Numbered from the stretch's first letter, positions 25,952 to 39,630 are shown. The stretch is DNA of 64,000 nucleotides from Sphaerotilus hippei (GCF_003201595.1 NZ_QJJS01000011.1:105269-169268), one strand, 5' to 3'. Notes: generated by a model from the sequence alone, not told the origin. Numbers and translations: made by a program.

Positions 25952-26680
25952 ATGCATGCGCCCCCGTCCCTCCACGCCCTCAGCTTCGACCTCGACGACA
26001 CCCTCTGGCCGGTGGCTCCGGCCATCCTCCAGGCCGAACGGGTGCTGCAGCAGTGGCTCGAGCAGCATGCGCCCGTGACGGTGCAGCGCTTCCCGGTCGA
26101 GCGCATGCGGGCCCTGCGCGAGCAGGTGTCGCGCGACTGCCCCGACCTGGCCCACGATCTGACCGCGCTGCGCCTGGAGGCCAATCGCCGGGCGCTGCGG
26201 GCCAGCGGCGAGGACCCGGCACTCGCCGGTCCGGCCTTCGAGGTCTTCTTCGCCGAGCGCCAGCGGGTCACGTTCTACCCCGACGTCGAGCGGTCGCTCG
26301 ACCGCCTGGCCGCCCGCTGGCCGCTGCTGGCGCTGAGCAACGGCAACGCCGAACTCGAGGCGACCGGGCTGTCGCGCTGGTTCGTCGGCTCCGTCAATGC
26401 CCGCAGCGTCGGCGTGCTCAAGCCCGACGCGCGCATCTTCGCGGCGGCCTGTGCCCACCTGCGGCTGTCTCCAGGGCAGGTGCTGCACGCGGGCGACGAT
26501 CACCGCTGCGACGTGCGGGGCGCGCAGGCGGCGGGTCTGCACAGCGCCTGGATCGTGCGGCCCGACCAGGCGGCCCATGCCGCTGCCGCGCCGGACCCCG
26601 ATCCGGTCGCCCCGCCGGTGACGGGCTGGCACGTGACCGTCGGCCACCTCGCCGAGCTCGCCGACCGGCTGGGCGCCTGA
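25952..26680 (+). CDS. HAD-family hydrolase
   Basis: Phosphatase-like protein of 242 residues of HAD subfamily I. Motif I is FDLDDTLWP with the nucleophile Asp13 and acid/base Asp15; motif II is 'LALSNGN'; motif III Lys lies in 'LKPDARIF'; motif IV is 'HAGDDHRCDVRGA'. The pattern resembles YigB/pyrimidine 5'-nucleotidase-like members, so a small phosphorylated metabolite such as a riboflavin precursor or FMN is possible but not proven. ATG 25952 is chosen over the 25928 ATG since 'HALSFDLDDT' follows closely. Confidence 0.85.
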   Translation: MHAPPSLHALSFDLDDTLWPVAPAILQAERVLQQWLEQHAPVTVQRFPVERMRALREQVSRDCPDLAHDLTALRLEANRRALRASGEDPALAGPAFEVFFAERQRVTFYPDVERSLDRLAARWPLLALSNGNAELEATGLSRWFVGSVNARSVGVLKPDARIFAAACAHLRLSPGQVLHAGDDHRCDVRGAQAAGLHSAWIVRPDQAAHAAAAPDPDPVAPPVTGWHVTVGHLAELADRLGA

Positions 26681-26702
26681 AGCCTGAAGCCGCCCGGCGG
26701 TC

Positions 26703-27107
26703 TCAGGCCGGTGTCGCCACCGGCAGCACCACGGTGCCCTGGTGGTAGACGGTCTGCCAGCCCGCCGTGCCCCGTCGCCACAGCGAGGCCCGGTGGCTCA
26801 GCCGCGTGCCCTGCCACAGCGAGTAGCTCAGCAGGAAGGTGTCCGTGGCGATCTGCTGGCAGCACACGTCGATGGGGACCCAGCGCTCGTCGTGCGGCCG
26901 CGACGCGCATTCCAGCAGGATCTCGACAAAACGCTCGCGCCCGTAGCGCAGGCCGGAGGCGGCCACCTCCCAGAACGCCGGGGCGATCAGCCCCTCCAGC
27001 GTCTGCCGCGGCGTGCCGTGTGCCGGCCGGTGCGCGGTCGGCTCCAGGGCGAGCAGTTCGTCCTCTATGGCCTGCAGGGCGGGATCGGTGCGGCGGGAGG
27101 CGGGCAT
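26703..27107 (-). CDS. SnoaL/NTF2-like (DUF4440-type) protein
   Basis: Small protein of 134 residues. An N-terminal helix ('ALQAIEDELLALEP') is followed by 'LEGLIAPAFWEVAASGLRYGRE', then strands ending 'WQTVYHQGTVVLPV', a layout seen in DUF4440/SnoaL-like folds with a cone-shaped pocket. No catalytic residue can be named. The gene is convergent with the HAD gene and divergent from the ABC exporter, so context does not help. ATG 27107 is taken as the start. Confidence 0.65.
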   Translation of the reverse strand: MPASRRTDPALQAIEDELLALEPTAHRPAHGTPRQTLEGLIAPAFWEVAASGLRYGRERFVEILLECASRPHDERWVPIDVCCQQIATDTFLLSYSLWQGTRLSHRASLWRRGTAGWQTVYHQGTVVLPVATPA

Positions 27108-27210
27108 GGTGGTGGTGTCGTGGCGTGGGAATCGCGCCGGATGTTGACACAAGGCGACCGGTTGCCGGCGCCGGCACGTTAAGGTCGGCCCGGTGCGCCC
27201 CGGAGACCCG

Positions 27211-28941
27211 ATGCAACCAGACGAGACCCCCGGCTTCAACCTGCGGCTGTGGCAGCGTTTTGCCGTGACCGCGCTGCCGTACTGGCAGTCCGACGAGCGC
27301 TGGCGAGCGATGGGCCTGCTGGGACTGCTGGTCGTGCTGCTGCTGGGCCAGACCGCCTTCAACGTGCTGTTCAACCAGGAGACGGGCGAGTTCACCTCGG
27401 CCCTGGCGGCTCGGGATGCGCCCCGCTTCTGGGCCTCGATCTGGCGCTACACGGCCATCCTGGGCGCGGCCGTGCCGATCTACGCGCTCTACTACTACGT
27501 GCGCGACACGCTGGGCCTGCGCTGGCGGCGCTGGCTGACGACCCGGTTCCTGGCGCGCTACTTCAGCCAGCGGGCCTACTACCGGCTCAACACGCTGGCC
27601 GGCCTGGACAATCCGGACCAGCGCATCGCCGAGGACATCAACGCGTTCACCCAGCAGTCGCTGTACTTCTCGATGATCGTGCTGGGCTCGCTGATCGAGC
27701 TGATCGCGTTCTCCAGCGTGCTCTGGTCGATCTCGCAGGGGCTGGTCCACTTCCTGATCGCCTACGCGATCTTCAGCACCGTGGTGACCGCCGCGGCGTT
27801 CGGCCAGCGCCTGATCGGGCTGAACTTCTTCCAGCTGCAGCGGGAGGCGGATTTCCGCTTCGGTCTGGTGCGGGTGCGCGAGCATGCCGAGCCGATCGCC
27901 TTCCACAACGGCGAGGCGCGCGAGCTGTCGGCGCTGCAGCGCATCTTCGACGCGCTGTACGGCAACTACCGGCAGGTGCTGCGCTGGCAGTTCAGGCTCA
28001 ACCTGTTCCAGTACGCCCACAGCTTCCTGACCATCGTGCTGCCCAGCGTGATCATCGCCAACGACGTGCTGTCGGGCGAGCTGGAGGTCGGCCGCTCGAT
28101 CCAGGCCGCCGGCGCGTTTGCGGCGATCCTGCGCGCGCTGACGGTGATCGTCGACCACTTCGAGTCGCTGAGCCGTTTTGCCGCGGGGGTCGATCGCCTG
28201 CGGGCGTTCTCGCATGCGCTCGACGGCCCGGCGGCTCCACCGGTGGAGCCGGGGGACGCCAGCACGCAGCAGATCCGCACCGTGCCCGGCTTCGAGCTGG
28301 CGCTGGCGCAGCTGACGGTGTTCACGCCCGACCGGGAGCACCTGCTGGTGCGGGGGCTCTCGGTGGCGGTCCGCCCCGGCCGGGGCCTGGTGATCGTCGG
28401 TGCGAGCGGGGCGGGCAAGAGCTCGCTGCTGCGGGTCATGGCCGGGCTGTGGAACACCGGCTCGGGCGAGGTCACGCGGCCGGCCGGCCCGGAGATGCGT
28501 TTCCTGCCCCAGCATCCCTACCTGCCGCTGGGCGACCTGCGCTCGCTGCTGCTCTATCCGCAGGCGTCACGCGACATCGCCGACGAAGAAGTGCTGCAGT
28601 GGCTGGAGCGGGTCAACCTGGGCACGCTGGCCGAGCGTTTCGGCGGGCTGGGGGCGGTGCTGGACTGGGCCAAGGTGCTGTCGGTGGGCGAGCAGCAGCG
28701 GCTGGCGTTCGCCAGCGCGCTGCTGGCCCGCCCGCGCTACCTGCTGCTCGACGAGGCCACCAGCGCGCTGGACGCGGCCAACGAGGAGCGGCTCTACGGC
28801 CAGCTGGCCGGGCTGTCGATCACCCCGGTCAGCGTCAGCCACCATCCGGCCATCGTCAGGCACCACCACGAGGTGCTGGAGCTGTGCGGGGAAGGGCGCT
28901 GGGCGCTGCACCCGGCCAGCGGCTACGAGTGGAAGCACTGA
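27211..28941 (+). CDS. ABC exporter, SbmA/YddA-like (fused permease and ATPase)
   Basis: Half-size ABC transporter of 576 residues: six transmembrane helices in the first ~330 residues, then a nucleotide-binding domain. The region 'LTTRFLARYFSQRAYYRLNTLAGLDNPDQRIAEDI' (about residues 110-145) is the hallmark of the ABC_membrane_2/SbmA-BacA family, which includes YddA and peroxisomal ABCD proteins. Walker A is GASGAGKSS (397-405), the signature is LSVGEQQR (about 490), and Walker B is YLLLDEATS. It probably moves hydrophobic substrates or peptides across the inner membrane. ATG 27211 has a GGAG six bases upstream, better than the GTG at 27193. Confidence 0.9.
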   Translation: MQPDETPGFNLRLWQRFAVTALPYWQSDERWRAMGLLGLLVVLLLGQTAFNVLFNQETGEFTSALAARDAPRFWASIWRYTAILGAAVPIYALYYYVRDTLGLRWRRWLTTRFLARYFSQRAYYRLNTLAGLDNPDQRIAEDINAFTQQSLYFSMIVLGSLIELIAFSSVLWSISQGLVHFLIAYAIFSTVVTAAAFGQRLIGLNFFQLQREADFRFGLVRVREHAEPIAFHNGEARELSALQRIFDALYGNYRQVLRWQFRLNLFQYAHSFLTIVLPSVIIANDVLSGELEVGRSIQAAGAFAAILRALTVIVDHFESLSRFAAGVDRLRAFSHALDGPAAPPVEPGDASTQQIRTVPGFELALAQLTVFTPDREHLLVRGLSVAVRPGRGLVIVGASGAGKSSLLRVMAGLWNTGSGEVTRPAGPEMRFLPQHPYLPLGDLRSLLLYPQASRDIADEEVLQWLERVNLGTLAERFGGLGAVLDWAKVLSVGEQQRLAFASALLARPRYLLLDEATSALDAANEERLYGQLAGLSITPVSVSHHPAIVRHHHEVLELCGEGRWALHPASGYEWKH

Positions 28942-28964
28942 AGGTCGGGGTGCGGGCGAGCGGG

Positions 28965-30185
28965 TCAGTCGGCGCTGCGGGGCCGCACCAGCGCGGCCGC
29001 CTGCCTGGCGTGGGCGCGGGCGGTCTCGAGCTCGGCATGGCGGGCCAGCGCCACGCCCATGCGGCGCTTGACGAAGCTCTCGGGCTTGCCGAACAGGCGC
29101 AGCTCGGTGCCCGGCACCTGCAGGGCCTGCTCGACGCCGTCGAAGACGACGCCCAGGGCCTCGACCCCGCCGTAGATCACCGCGCTGGCGCCGGGGGTGC
29201 GCAGGCTGGTGTCGACCGGCAGGCCGAGGATGGCCCGGGCGTGCAGCTCGAACTCGCTCTGCCACTGCGTGGTCATCGTCACCATGCCGGTGTCGTGCGG
29301 GCGCGGGCTGACCTCGCTGAACCAGACGTCCTCGCCCTTGACGAAGAGCTCGACGCCGAACAGCCCCAGACCCTCGAGGTCGTCGGTGATGGTGCGGGCG
29401 ATCTGCTGGGCCAGCAGCAGGCCCTGCGGATGCATCGGGTGGGGCTGCCAGCTCTCGACGTAGTCGCCGTTGACCTGGATGTGGCCGATGGGTTCGCAGA
29501 AACGGGTCTCGACCTGGCCGTCGGCGCCGCGGGCCCGCACGGTCAGCAGCGTGATCTCGTAGTCGAAGTCGATGAAGCCTTCGACGATGACCCGGTTCTT
29601 GCTGACGCGGCTGCCTTCCATCGCGTATTCCCAGGCCGAGCCGATGTCGTCGGGACCGTCGATCCGGCTCTGGCCCTTGCCGGAGCTGCTCATCACCGGC
29701 TTGACGATGCAGGGGTAGCCGATGCCGGCGTTCGTGCCGTCGCCGGCAATGGCGGCGCGCAGCTCGGCCAGCGTGTCGCAGAAGCGGTAGGGGCTGGTCG
29801 GCAGGCCCAGCGTCTCGGCGGCCAGGCGGCGGATGCCTTCGCGGTCCATCGTCAGGCGCGCGGCCCGTGCGGTCGGGATGACCTGCACGACCCCTTCGGC
29901 CTCGAGCGCCTGCAGCACCGGGGTGGCGATGGCCTCGATCTCGGGCACGACCAGGTGCGGCTGCTCGGCGCGGATCAGCGCCTCGAGCGCGGCCGGGTCG
30001 GTCATCGCGATGGTGTGGGCGTGGTGGGCCACCTGCTGGCCGGGAGCGCCGTCGTAGCGGTCGACCGCGATGGTCTCGACGCCCAGGCGCTGCAGCGCGA
30101 TCAGGACTTCCTTGCCCAGTTCACCGCTGCCCAGCAGCATGACCCGGGTGGCGTGGGGAGACAGGGGCGTGCCGATGGTCGTCAT
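28965..30185 (-). CDS. purT: formate-dependent phosphoribosylglycinamide formyltransferase PurT
   Basis: ATP-grasp enzyme of 406 residues that makes formyl-GAR from GAR, formate and ATP in purine synthesis. Signatures: '[23 protein letters not shown]', '[17 protein letters not shown]' and '[30 protein letters not shown]'. The sequence just before ATG 30185 is pyrimidine-rich (repeated CTCCT) and lacks a usual Shine-Dalgarno, which is unusual. It lies 55 bases after the cyclase-FHA gene. It is convergent with the ABC exporter. Confidence 0.96.
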   Translation of the reverse strand: MTTIGTPLSPHATRVMLLGSGELGKEVLIALQRLGVETIAVDRYDGAPGQQVAHHAHTIAMTDPAALEALIRAEQPHLVVPEIEAIATPVLQALEAEGVVQVIPTARAARLTMDREGIRRLAAETLGLPTSPYRFCDTLAELRAAIAGDGTNAGIGYPCIVKPVMSSSGKGQSRIDGPDDIGSAWEYAMEGSRVSKNRVIVEGFIDFDYEITLLTVRARGADGQVETRFCEPIGHIQVNGDYVESWQPHPMHPQGLLLAQQIARTITDDLEGLGLFGVELFVKGEDVWFSEVSPRPHDTGMVTMTTQWQSEFELHARAILGLPVDTSLRTPGASAVIYGGVEALGVVFDGVEQALQVPGTELRLFGKPESFVKRRMGVALARHAELETARAHARQAAALVRPRSAD

Positions 30186-30240
30186 GAAGGGAAACGAAGG
30201 AGGAGGAGGAGAGGTCCGTGCCGCCGGTGGGGCGGCCGGT

Positions 30241-31173
30241 TCAGAAGGCCGGCTGAGGATCGGTGTCCTCGAACCGCATGATGTCGAAATGCACCGTGGG
30301 CGCGTTCTGCACGTTGGGATTGACCCCCAGGCAGATCACGCCCCGGCCGTGCAGCGTGCAGGCGCCGCGGCGCAGCGTCACCACCTCCGACTGGCGCGCG
30401 AAGCGCACGAAGGTGCCGTTGGAGCTCATGTCGACGAGCTGGAAGTTGCCGCTGTGCCACTCGACCCGGGCGTGCTGGCGCGACACCCGGCTGTCGTCGA
30501 TGCAGTAGGTCGCCTCGTTGCTGCGGCCGAAGATCACCGGCAGGTTGCGGTGCGAGTGGATCTTCGTGCCCACCGAACACGACAGGCGGATGCCTTCGGG
30601 CACCAGGGCCGGCGCGGTCTCGCCGAACATCGTCGACATCGCGTCGGTGCGGCGTGGCTCGAAGCGCCACACCTCGACCGGCTCGACCCGCCCGCGCAGG
30701 TGCAGCCGCTCCAGGCGGCGGAAGCGGTCGTGGTGTTCGACGGGCAGGGCGGCCCGGGTCTGCGAAGTCACCAGCGTCTCGTTGTCGCCGGCATGGTCGA
30801 GCAGGCGGGCCGAGACGTTGACCGCATCGCCGAAGCAGTCGCCGGCCACCTCGATCATCTCGCCATGGGCCATCGCGATCTGCACCCGCAGCACCGGCTG
30901 GGGCGTGATGCCGCCCGCGTTGAGCACCCGCTCGAGCGATTCGTGGACTTCCTCGGCGGCGATCAGGGCCCCCATGGGCAGGTCGAACACCGCCATCAGG
31001 CCGTCGCCCAGCGTCTTGACGATGCGTCCGCCCTGGCTCTCGAAGATGCGCCCGACCACCGCGACGCTGTGGGTCACGACCGAAGCTGCCTCGGCGTTGC
31101 CGAGACTTTCATAAAGGGAAGTGCTGCCGCGCAGATCTGCAAAAACGACGGTTCTGGTGACGGCCTGAGACAT
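30241..31173 (-). CDS. class III nucleotidyl cyclase fused to an FHA domain
   Basis: Soluble protein of 310 residues. The first ~165 residues form a class III cyclase homology domain: metal-binding Asp13 ([10 protein letters not shown]) and Asp57 (KTLGDG), Lys53, Asp116 (FGDAVN), and the transition-state pair Asn119 and Arg123. Lys and Asp at the purine-specifying places favour adenylate cyclase activity. Residues about 205-300 form a forkhead-associated domain ('[13 protein letters not shown]', 'SRVSRQH', 'DMSSNGTF'), which binds phosphothreonine. So cAMP output may be governed by Ser/Thr phosphorylation of a partner. ATG 31173 is used; a GTG six bases upstream is also in frame. Confidence 0.88.
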   Translation of the reverse strand: MSQAVTRTVVFADLRGSTSLYESLGNAEAASVVTHSVAVVGRIFESQGGRIVKTLGDGLMAVFDLPMGALIAAEEVHESLERVLNAGGITPQPVLRVQIAMAHGEMIEVAGDCFGDAVNVSARLLDHAGDNETLVTSQTRAALPVEHHDRFRRLERLHLRGRVEPVEVWRFEPRRTDAMSTMFGETAPALVPEGIRLSCSVGTKIHSHRNLPVIFGRSNEATYCIDDSRVSRQHARVEWHSGNFQLVDMSSNGTFVRFARQSEVVTLRRGACTLHGRGVICLGVNPNVQNAPTVHFDIMRFEDTDPQPAF

Positions 31174-31231
31174 CTTCACAGTTTAACTTGCGACAGCGTG
31201 AAGCAGTGCGCACGGACGGGGCCTCGCCAAA

Positions 31232-31257
31232 CAAAAGGGCCCTGCATGCAGGGCCCT
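31232..31257 (-). terminator. rho-independent terminator of rpoD
   Basis: A perfect palindrome AGGGCCCTGCATGCAGGGCCCT (31236-31257), shown as two 11-base arms without loop, followed on the minus strand by TTTTG. It lies 49 bases past the rpoD stop and separates rpoD from the cyclase-FHA gene. Confidence 0.8.
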
Positions 31258-31305
31258 CGTTCGTGGGGTGGGCGGCGTGGCCGCCAGCGCGCGGGCGTGC
31301 CGCGC

Positions 31306-33549
<2,244 letters not shown>

Positions 33550-33850
33550 GCGCTTCCTCGGCTGGATGCTCGTATACGGTGGGGCTCGGGACCAGAATCG
33601 CAAGAGTCGATGGACCAGTGCGTCCGCCTCCGGGGCGCTGCCCGGGTGATCGGGTCGGTGCCGCGGAGGTCTCTCGTCGTCTGGCGGGCAAGCTGCGTGA
33701 ACGTCTGCTTGGACAGTGCTGGCGGGGAAGTTGGCCTGATTTTTGACCCGTGTCGCGGGTGGCCGGGGCCGGCATGCACTGCTGTCACTCTTGCCGTCGT
33801 CGAAAACGCAAGATTATCGCCTACTTTTTACACGCTGTACCGAACGGGGC
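33550..33850 (-). promoter_or_regulatory. dnaG-rpoD intergenic region with candidate rpoD promoter
   Basis: Gap of 301 bases without a convincing gene. On the minus strand a GATAAT -10 element (33818-33813) is preceded after 17 bases by a weak -35 GGTACA (33841-33836), and an A-rich stretch lies between. It would give rpoD a promoter of its own with a leader of about 255 bases. The remainder is GC-rich sequence in which I see no conserved RNA structure or repeat. Confidence 0.4.
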
Positions 33851-35974
33851 TCAGGCGTCGGCATTCTCCGGGTCCTTCTTCAGCCGGGCACGCAGCTGCA
33901 TCAGGTGGTTGCGCCGCTCCACCGCCTCGTCGGAGAGGTCGCCCGACTCCAGCAGCAGGCCGATCTCGTCTTCCACCGATTGCAGCCGCAGCCGGTGCAG
34001 CACCGCCTGCAGCTCGCCGCTGGCCAGCGTCGTGTCGATCAGCTCGTGCAGGCCCTGCAGGCGGCGCAGCAGCAGGCTCAGGCCCGAGGCCTCGTCGGCC
34101 TCGGCCAGCTGCTGCAGGTCGCGCGTCACGGTGTCGGCCGGCAGCGGGCCCTGGTCGTTGACCAGTCGGTCCAGCGCGGCGAAGAACGGCCCGTACGGCG
34201 CGGGCTGCTCGACCAGCAGGTCGTGCAGCGCGGCCGACAGCTGCAGCCACAGCCCGATGTCGTGCACCAGCAGCCAGGCCGCACGGTCGAGCAGCGTGGT
34301 GGTGCGCGGTGGTGGCAGGCGGGGCTCGAACGGGGCGTTGCGGTCCTTCCAGGGGCGCTTGCCCCCGTCGGGGCCGCCCTTGCGGTTCCAGGGGCGATCG
34401 CCGGAGCGGCCACCACCTCCCTGGTAGGGCTCGCGGTTCGGGCGTGAAGGGGCCGCCGCGGCGCCGGACGACCAGCCGCCGTGCCCGCCTTCGGCCTCGA
34501 GCGGGGGCAGGACATGGTCGGGGGGCGGACCGGAGGACAGGCCGTCGGGCTGGTCCCAGTCGGCCCAGGGCGCGTCGGGTCCGGCCGGACCGGTGGCTGC
34601 GGGGGCGGGGGCCGTGCGCCGTGGTGACGGCTCCGCACCGCGCGGGCCGGCCCGCGCGGCCTGGCGGGAGGCGCTCTCCTGCCAGTGGTGGGCCAGCACC
34701 TCGGGCGACAGGCCGCCGTCCCGGGCCAGCTCGACCAGCAGCTGTTCACGCAGCAGGCCCGACGGCAGCTGCTCGAGCAGCGGACGGGCCTGGGCCAGCA
34801 TGCGCGCGCGACCTTCGGGGGTCGCCAGGTCGCAGCCTTCCCGCGCCGCGTGGATCAGCTGGGTCGACAGCGGCACCGCCTCGGCGATGCAGCGCTCGAA
34901 GGCCTCGGTGCCGTGCGCCCGGATGAAGGAGTCGGGGTCGTGCTCGGCGGGCAGGAACAGGAAGCGGAAGCTGCGCGTGTCGCTGGCATGGGGCAGCACC
35001 GCCTCCATCGCCCGCCCGGCCGCCCGCCGGCCGGCGGCGTCGCCGTCGAAGCTGAAGACGATGTGCTCGCTGAAGCGCAGCAGCTTGGCCACATGCTCGC
35101 CGCTGCAGGCCGTGCCCAGCGTGGCCACGGCGTTGGGCACGCCCAGCTGGGCCAGCGCGACCACGTCCATGTAGCCTTCGGTGACCAGCACATGGCCGCG
35201 TTCCCGGATCGAGGTGCGGGCCTCGAACAGGCCGTAGAGCTCGCGGCCCTTGACGAACAGCGGCGTCTCCGGCGAGTTCAGGTACTTGGGCTCGCCCGCG
35301 TCGATGATGCGTCCGCCGAAGCCGATCACCTCGCCCTTGGGGTTGCGGATCGGGAACATGATGCGGTCACGGAAGCGGTCGTAGCGCCGCTCCTCCTCGC
35401 CCGGCTCGTGCCTGTGGATCACCAGCCCGGCCTCGACCAGCTGCGGATCGTCGTATTTCGGGTAGCAGCTCGCCAGCGTGTGCCGGCCGGCCGGGGCGTA
35501 ACCCAGGCCGAAGCGGGCGGCGATGTCGCCGGTCAGCCCGCGTGCCTTCAGGTAGTCGACGGCCCGCGGGCTGGCCTTGAGCTGGCCGCGGTAGTGGGCC
35601 GCGGCGCGCGCCATCACCTCGGTCAGGCTGACCTGGCGCTCGCGGGCCTGGGCGGCCCGGGCCCGCTCCTCGGGGCTGACGTCGTCCTCCGGGACCGTCA
35701 CGCCCATCTCCTGGGCGAGCTCGCGCACGGCCTCGACGAAACCCAGGCCGGTGTGCTCCATCAGGAAACCCACGGCATTGCCGTGGGCGCCGCAGCCGAA
35801 GCAGTGGTAGGTCTGCCGCGACGGGCTGACCACGAAGCTCGGGCTCTTCTCGCCGTGGAAGGGGCACAGGCCCTTGTAGTTGATGCCCGCCTTCTTCAGC
35901 GGTACGGCGCGGCCCACCACGTCGACGATGTCGGCGCGGGCGAGCAGGTCCTGGATAAAGCCTTGAGGGATCAC
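33851..35974 (-). CDS. dnaG: DNA primase DnaG
   Basis: Replicative primase of 707 residues. The zinc-binding domain has Cys37, His40, Cys58 and Cys61 (CPFH ... CFGC). The RNA polymerase core follows with TOPRIM motifs 'LVTEGYMDVVALAQLG' and 'FSFDGDAAGRRA'. A Pro/Gly-rich linker of about 100 residues then leads to a C-terminal helicase-binding domain ('LLDRAAWLLVHDIGLW', ending 'LQLRARLKKDPENADA'). It is longer than E. coli DnaG (581) because of this linker. Start ATG 35974; 36 bases from ggt. It precedes rpoD, but no rpsU lies upstream as in the E. coli order. Confidence 0.97.
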   Translation of the reverse strand: MIPQGFIQDLLARADIVDVVGRAVPLKKAGINYKGLCPFHGEKSPSFVVSPSRQTYHCFGCGAHGNAVGFLMEHTGLGFVEAVRELAQEMGVTVPEDDVSPEERARAAQARERQVSLTEVMARAAAHYRGQLKASPRAVDYLKARGLTGDIAARFGLGYAPAGRHTLASCYPKYDDPQLVEAGLVIHRHEPGEEERRYDRFRDRIMFPIRNPKGEVIGFGGRIIDAGEPKYLNSPETPLFVKGRELYGLFEARTSIRERGHVLVTEGYMDVVALAQLGVPNAVATLGTACSGEHVAKLLRFSEHIVFSFDGDAAGRRAAGRAMEAVLPHASDTRSFRFLFLPAEHDPDSFIRAHGTEAFERCIAEAVPLSTQLIHAAREGCDLATPEGRARMLAQARPLLEQLPSGLLREQLLVELARDGGLSPEVLAHHWQESASRQAARAGPRGAEPSPRRTAPAPAATGPAGPDAPWADWDQPDGLSSGPPPDHVLPPLEAEGGHGGWSSGAAAAPSRPNREPYQGGGGRSGDRPWNRKGGPDGGKRPWKDRNAPFEPRLPPPRTTTLLDRAAWLLVHDIGLWLQLSAALHDLLVEQPAPYGPFFAALDRLVNDQGPLPADTVTRDLQQLAEADEASGLSLLLRRLQGLHELIDTTLASGELQAVLHRLRLQSVEDEIGLLLESGDLSDEAVERRNHLMQLRARLKKDPENADA

Positions 35975-36010
35975 CGCCCGAGTCTAACGAAGCGGCCGGC
36001 CGCCGCGCCC

Positions 36011-37915
36011 TCAGTCGCCGACGACGACCCCTTCGCGGCGTGCGTCGGCCCCGCCGATCCAGCCGCCGTCGTGGTGGCGCGTCAGGCTGTGCAGGCCGCT
36101 GGGCAGGTCGACCTCACGCACCTCGTGGCCCCGCTCGCGCAGCGCCTGCACCGTGGCACGCGGCCACTGGCCCCGTTCGAGCAGCGTCGGGCCGTTGAGC
36201 GAGCCCGCGTGCGGCAGCTCGATGGCCTGCTGCGGCGACAGGCCCCAGGCGAGCTGGCCCAGCAGCGTGCGGGCGACGTAGTGGATGATCACCGCCCCGC
36301 CGGGTGAGCCGAGGCTGGCGACCAGCGGGCCGCGGCGGCCGTCGGGCCGGCGCTCGTAGACCAGCGTCGGGGCCATGCTCGAGCGGGGCCGCTTGCCGGG
36401 CTCGATCCGGTTGGCGACCGGGCGGCCGTCGACCTCGGGCACGAAGCTGAAGTCGGTCAGCTCGTTGTTGAGCAGGAAGCCGCCGGCCAGGCCCTGGCCC
36501 GAGTTCACCAGCCGGCGCGAGCCGAACTGGGCCTCGATGGTGGTGGTCATGGCCACGGCCATGCCGTGCCGGTCGACCACCGAGAGGTGCGAGGTGGCCG
36601 GCACCTCCGGGCTGCGGTCGTCGGCCAGCGCCAGGGGCGCCGGCGCGGGCTGGCCCGGCAGCGCCCGGCCCATGCTGCGCGGGCCGATCAGGCGGGCGCG
36701 CTGGCGCAGGTAGTCGGGGCGCCAGAGGGTGGTCCAGTCGCCGCCGGGCGCGCGGGCAAAGGCGGGGTCGGCGATGTAGCGGTCGCGGTCGGCGAACGCC
36801 AGGCGCGCGGCTTCGCCATAGGCGTGCAGCGACTCGACCCCGGGCAGGCCGTCCTCGAGGTCGGCCGGCGACGGGGGCCGGACCTGTTCCAGCAGCCCGA
36901 GGATCTGTCCGATGGTCAGCATGCCCGACGACGGCGGGGGCATGCCGCACAGGCGCCAGCGGCGCCAGTCCAGGCACAGCGCCTCGCGCCGGACGGGCCG
37001 GTAGCCGAGCAGGTCGGCGGCCTCGAGCCGCCCGGCCCGGTCCGCCGGCTGCTGCACCGCCGCGACGATGGCCCGGCCGATCCGGCCCTGGTGCAGGGCC
37101 TGCGCGCCGTCCCGGGCCACGGCTTCCAGCACGGCCGCGTAGTCGGGGTTGTGCAGCGGCTCACCGGCCTGCAGCGGCCGGCCGTCGGGGTGGAAGAACA
37201 GCGCGCGGGCCCCGGCATCGGCCCGCAGCCGGGCATCACCGGCGATCTGCGCGGCCAGCCGGGCACCGACCGGGAAACCGGCCCGGGCCTGCCGGATCGC
37301 CGGCTCGAACAGCCGTGCCCACGGCAGGCGACCGTGCTCGCGGTGGGCCGCCTCCAGCATGGCCAGCACCCCCGGCGTGCCGACGGCCCGGCCGCTGGCC
37401 ACGGCCTGGTCGAAGCCGATCGGCTCGCCCTCCGGGCCGAGGAACTGGCGCGCATCGGCCGCGGCGGGGGCGGTTTCCCGTCCGTCCCAGGCGACCGGAG
37501 GGGCGTGCGGGTCACGGGGGTCGTGCACCAGCAGGAAGCCGCCGCCGCCGATGCCGCTGGACTGCGGCTCGACCAGCCCGAGCATCGCCTGCACCGCCAC
37601 GGCGGCATCGACCGCCGAGCCGCCGTCCCGCAGCATCCGCAGGCCGGCCTCGGCCGCCAGCGGATGGGCGGCGGCCACCGCCTGGTTCCGGAAGCGCCGT
37701 TCGGCCGCCGGCTGCCGGCCGCTGCCCAGGCGCTGGTCCGTGGCAATCTCGGGCTGGCGCGGGTCGCTGCCCGGTGGGTCGGCTGACGTTGGTGCTGGTG
37801 CGTGCGTCCGTGCGGGCGTGGCGACCGGAGGGGATGCCGTGCAGGCCGCCAGGCCCAGCAGCAGGGCCAGCGCGAGCGGTCGGTACCGACCCGGGAACGG
37901 CGTGTCGTGGGGCAT
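36011..37915 (-). CDS. ggt: gamma-glutamyltranspeptidase
   Basis: Ntn-hydrolase precursor of 634 residues that cleaves gamma-glutamyl bonds, mainly glutathione, in the periplasm. The N-terminus has a lipoprotein-like signal (LALALLLGLAAC), so it may be membrane-attached. Motifs: 'AAAHPLAAEAGLRMLRDGGSAVDAAVAVQ', 'SSGIGGGGFLLVHD', the autocleavage site before Thr441 ('VPATSHLSVVD'), and 'GSPGGAVIIHYVARTLLG'. Thr441 would be the N-terminal nucleophile after self-cleavage into large and small subunits. ATG 37915 is chosen as the longer reading adds a segment without signal character. Confidence 0.92.
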   Translation of the reverse strand: MPHDTPFPGRYRPLALALLLGLAACTASPPVATPARTHAPAPTSADPPGSDPRQPEIATDQRLGSGRQPAAERRFRNQAVAAAHPLAAEAGLRMLRDGGSAVDAAVAVQAMLGLVEPQSSGIGGGGFLLVHDPRDPHAPPVAWDGRETAPAAADARQFLGPEGEPIGFDQAVASGRAVGTPGVLAMLEAAHREHGRLPWARLFEPAIRQARAGFPVGARLAAQIAGDARLRADAGARALFFHPDGRPLQAGEPLHNPDYAAVLEAVARDGAQALHQGRIGRAIVAAVQQPADRAGRLEAADLLGYRPVRREALCLDWRRWRLCGMPPPSSGMLTIGQILGLLEQVRPPSPADLEDGLPGVESLHAYGEAARLAFADRDRYIADPAFARAPGGDWTTLWRPDYLRQRARLIGPRSMGRALPGQPAPAPLALADDRSPEVPATSHLSVVDRHGMAVAMTTTIEAQFGSRRLVNSGQGLAGGFLLNNELTDFSFVPEVDGRPVANRIEPGKRPRSSMAPTLVYERRPDGRRGPLVASLGSPGGAVIIHYVARTLLGQLAWGLSPQQAIELPHAGSLNGPTLLERGQWPRATVQALRERGHEVREVDLPSGLHSLTRHHDGGWIGGADARREGVVVGD

Positions 37916-37945
37916 GGCGCAGGGGGGATCGGGCCGCGACGGCCA

Positions 37946-37972
37946 CAAAAAAGCCGCCCGGATGGGGCGGCT
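37946..37972 (-). terminator. rho-independent terminator of adk
   Basis: On the minus strand AGCCGCCC, a 5-base loop, GGGCGGCT and then six T (37952-37947). It lies 26 bases after the adk stop and before ggt. Confidence 0.88.
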
Positions 37973-37997
37973 GGTCACCTCGGCTGGGGTGGCGGGC

Positions 37998-39626
<1,629 letters not shown>

Positions 39627-39630
<4 letters not shown>

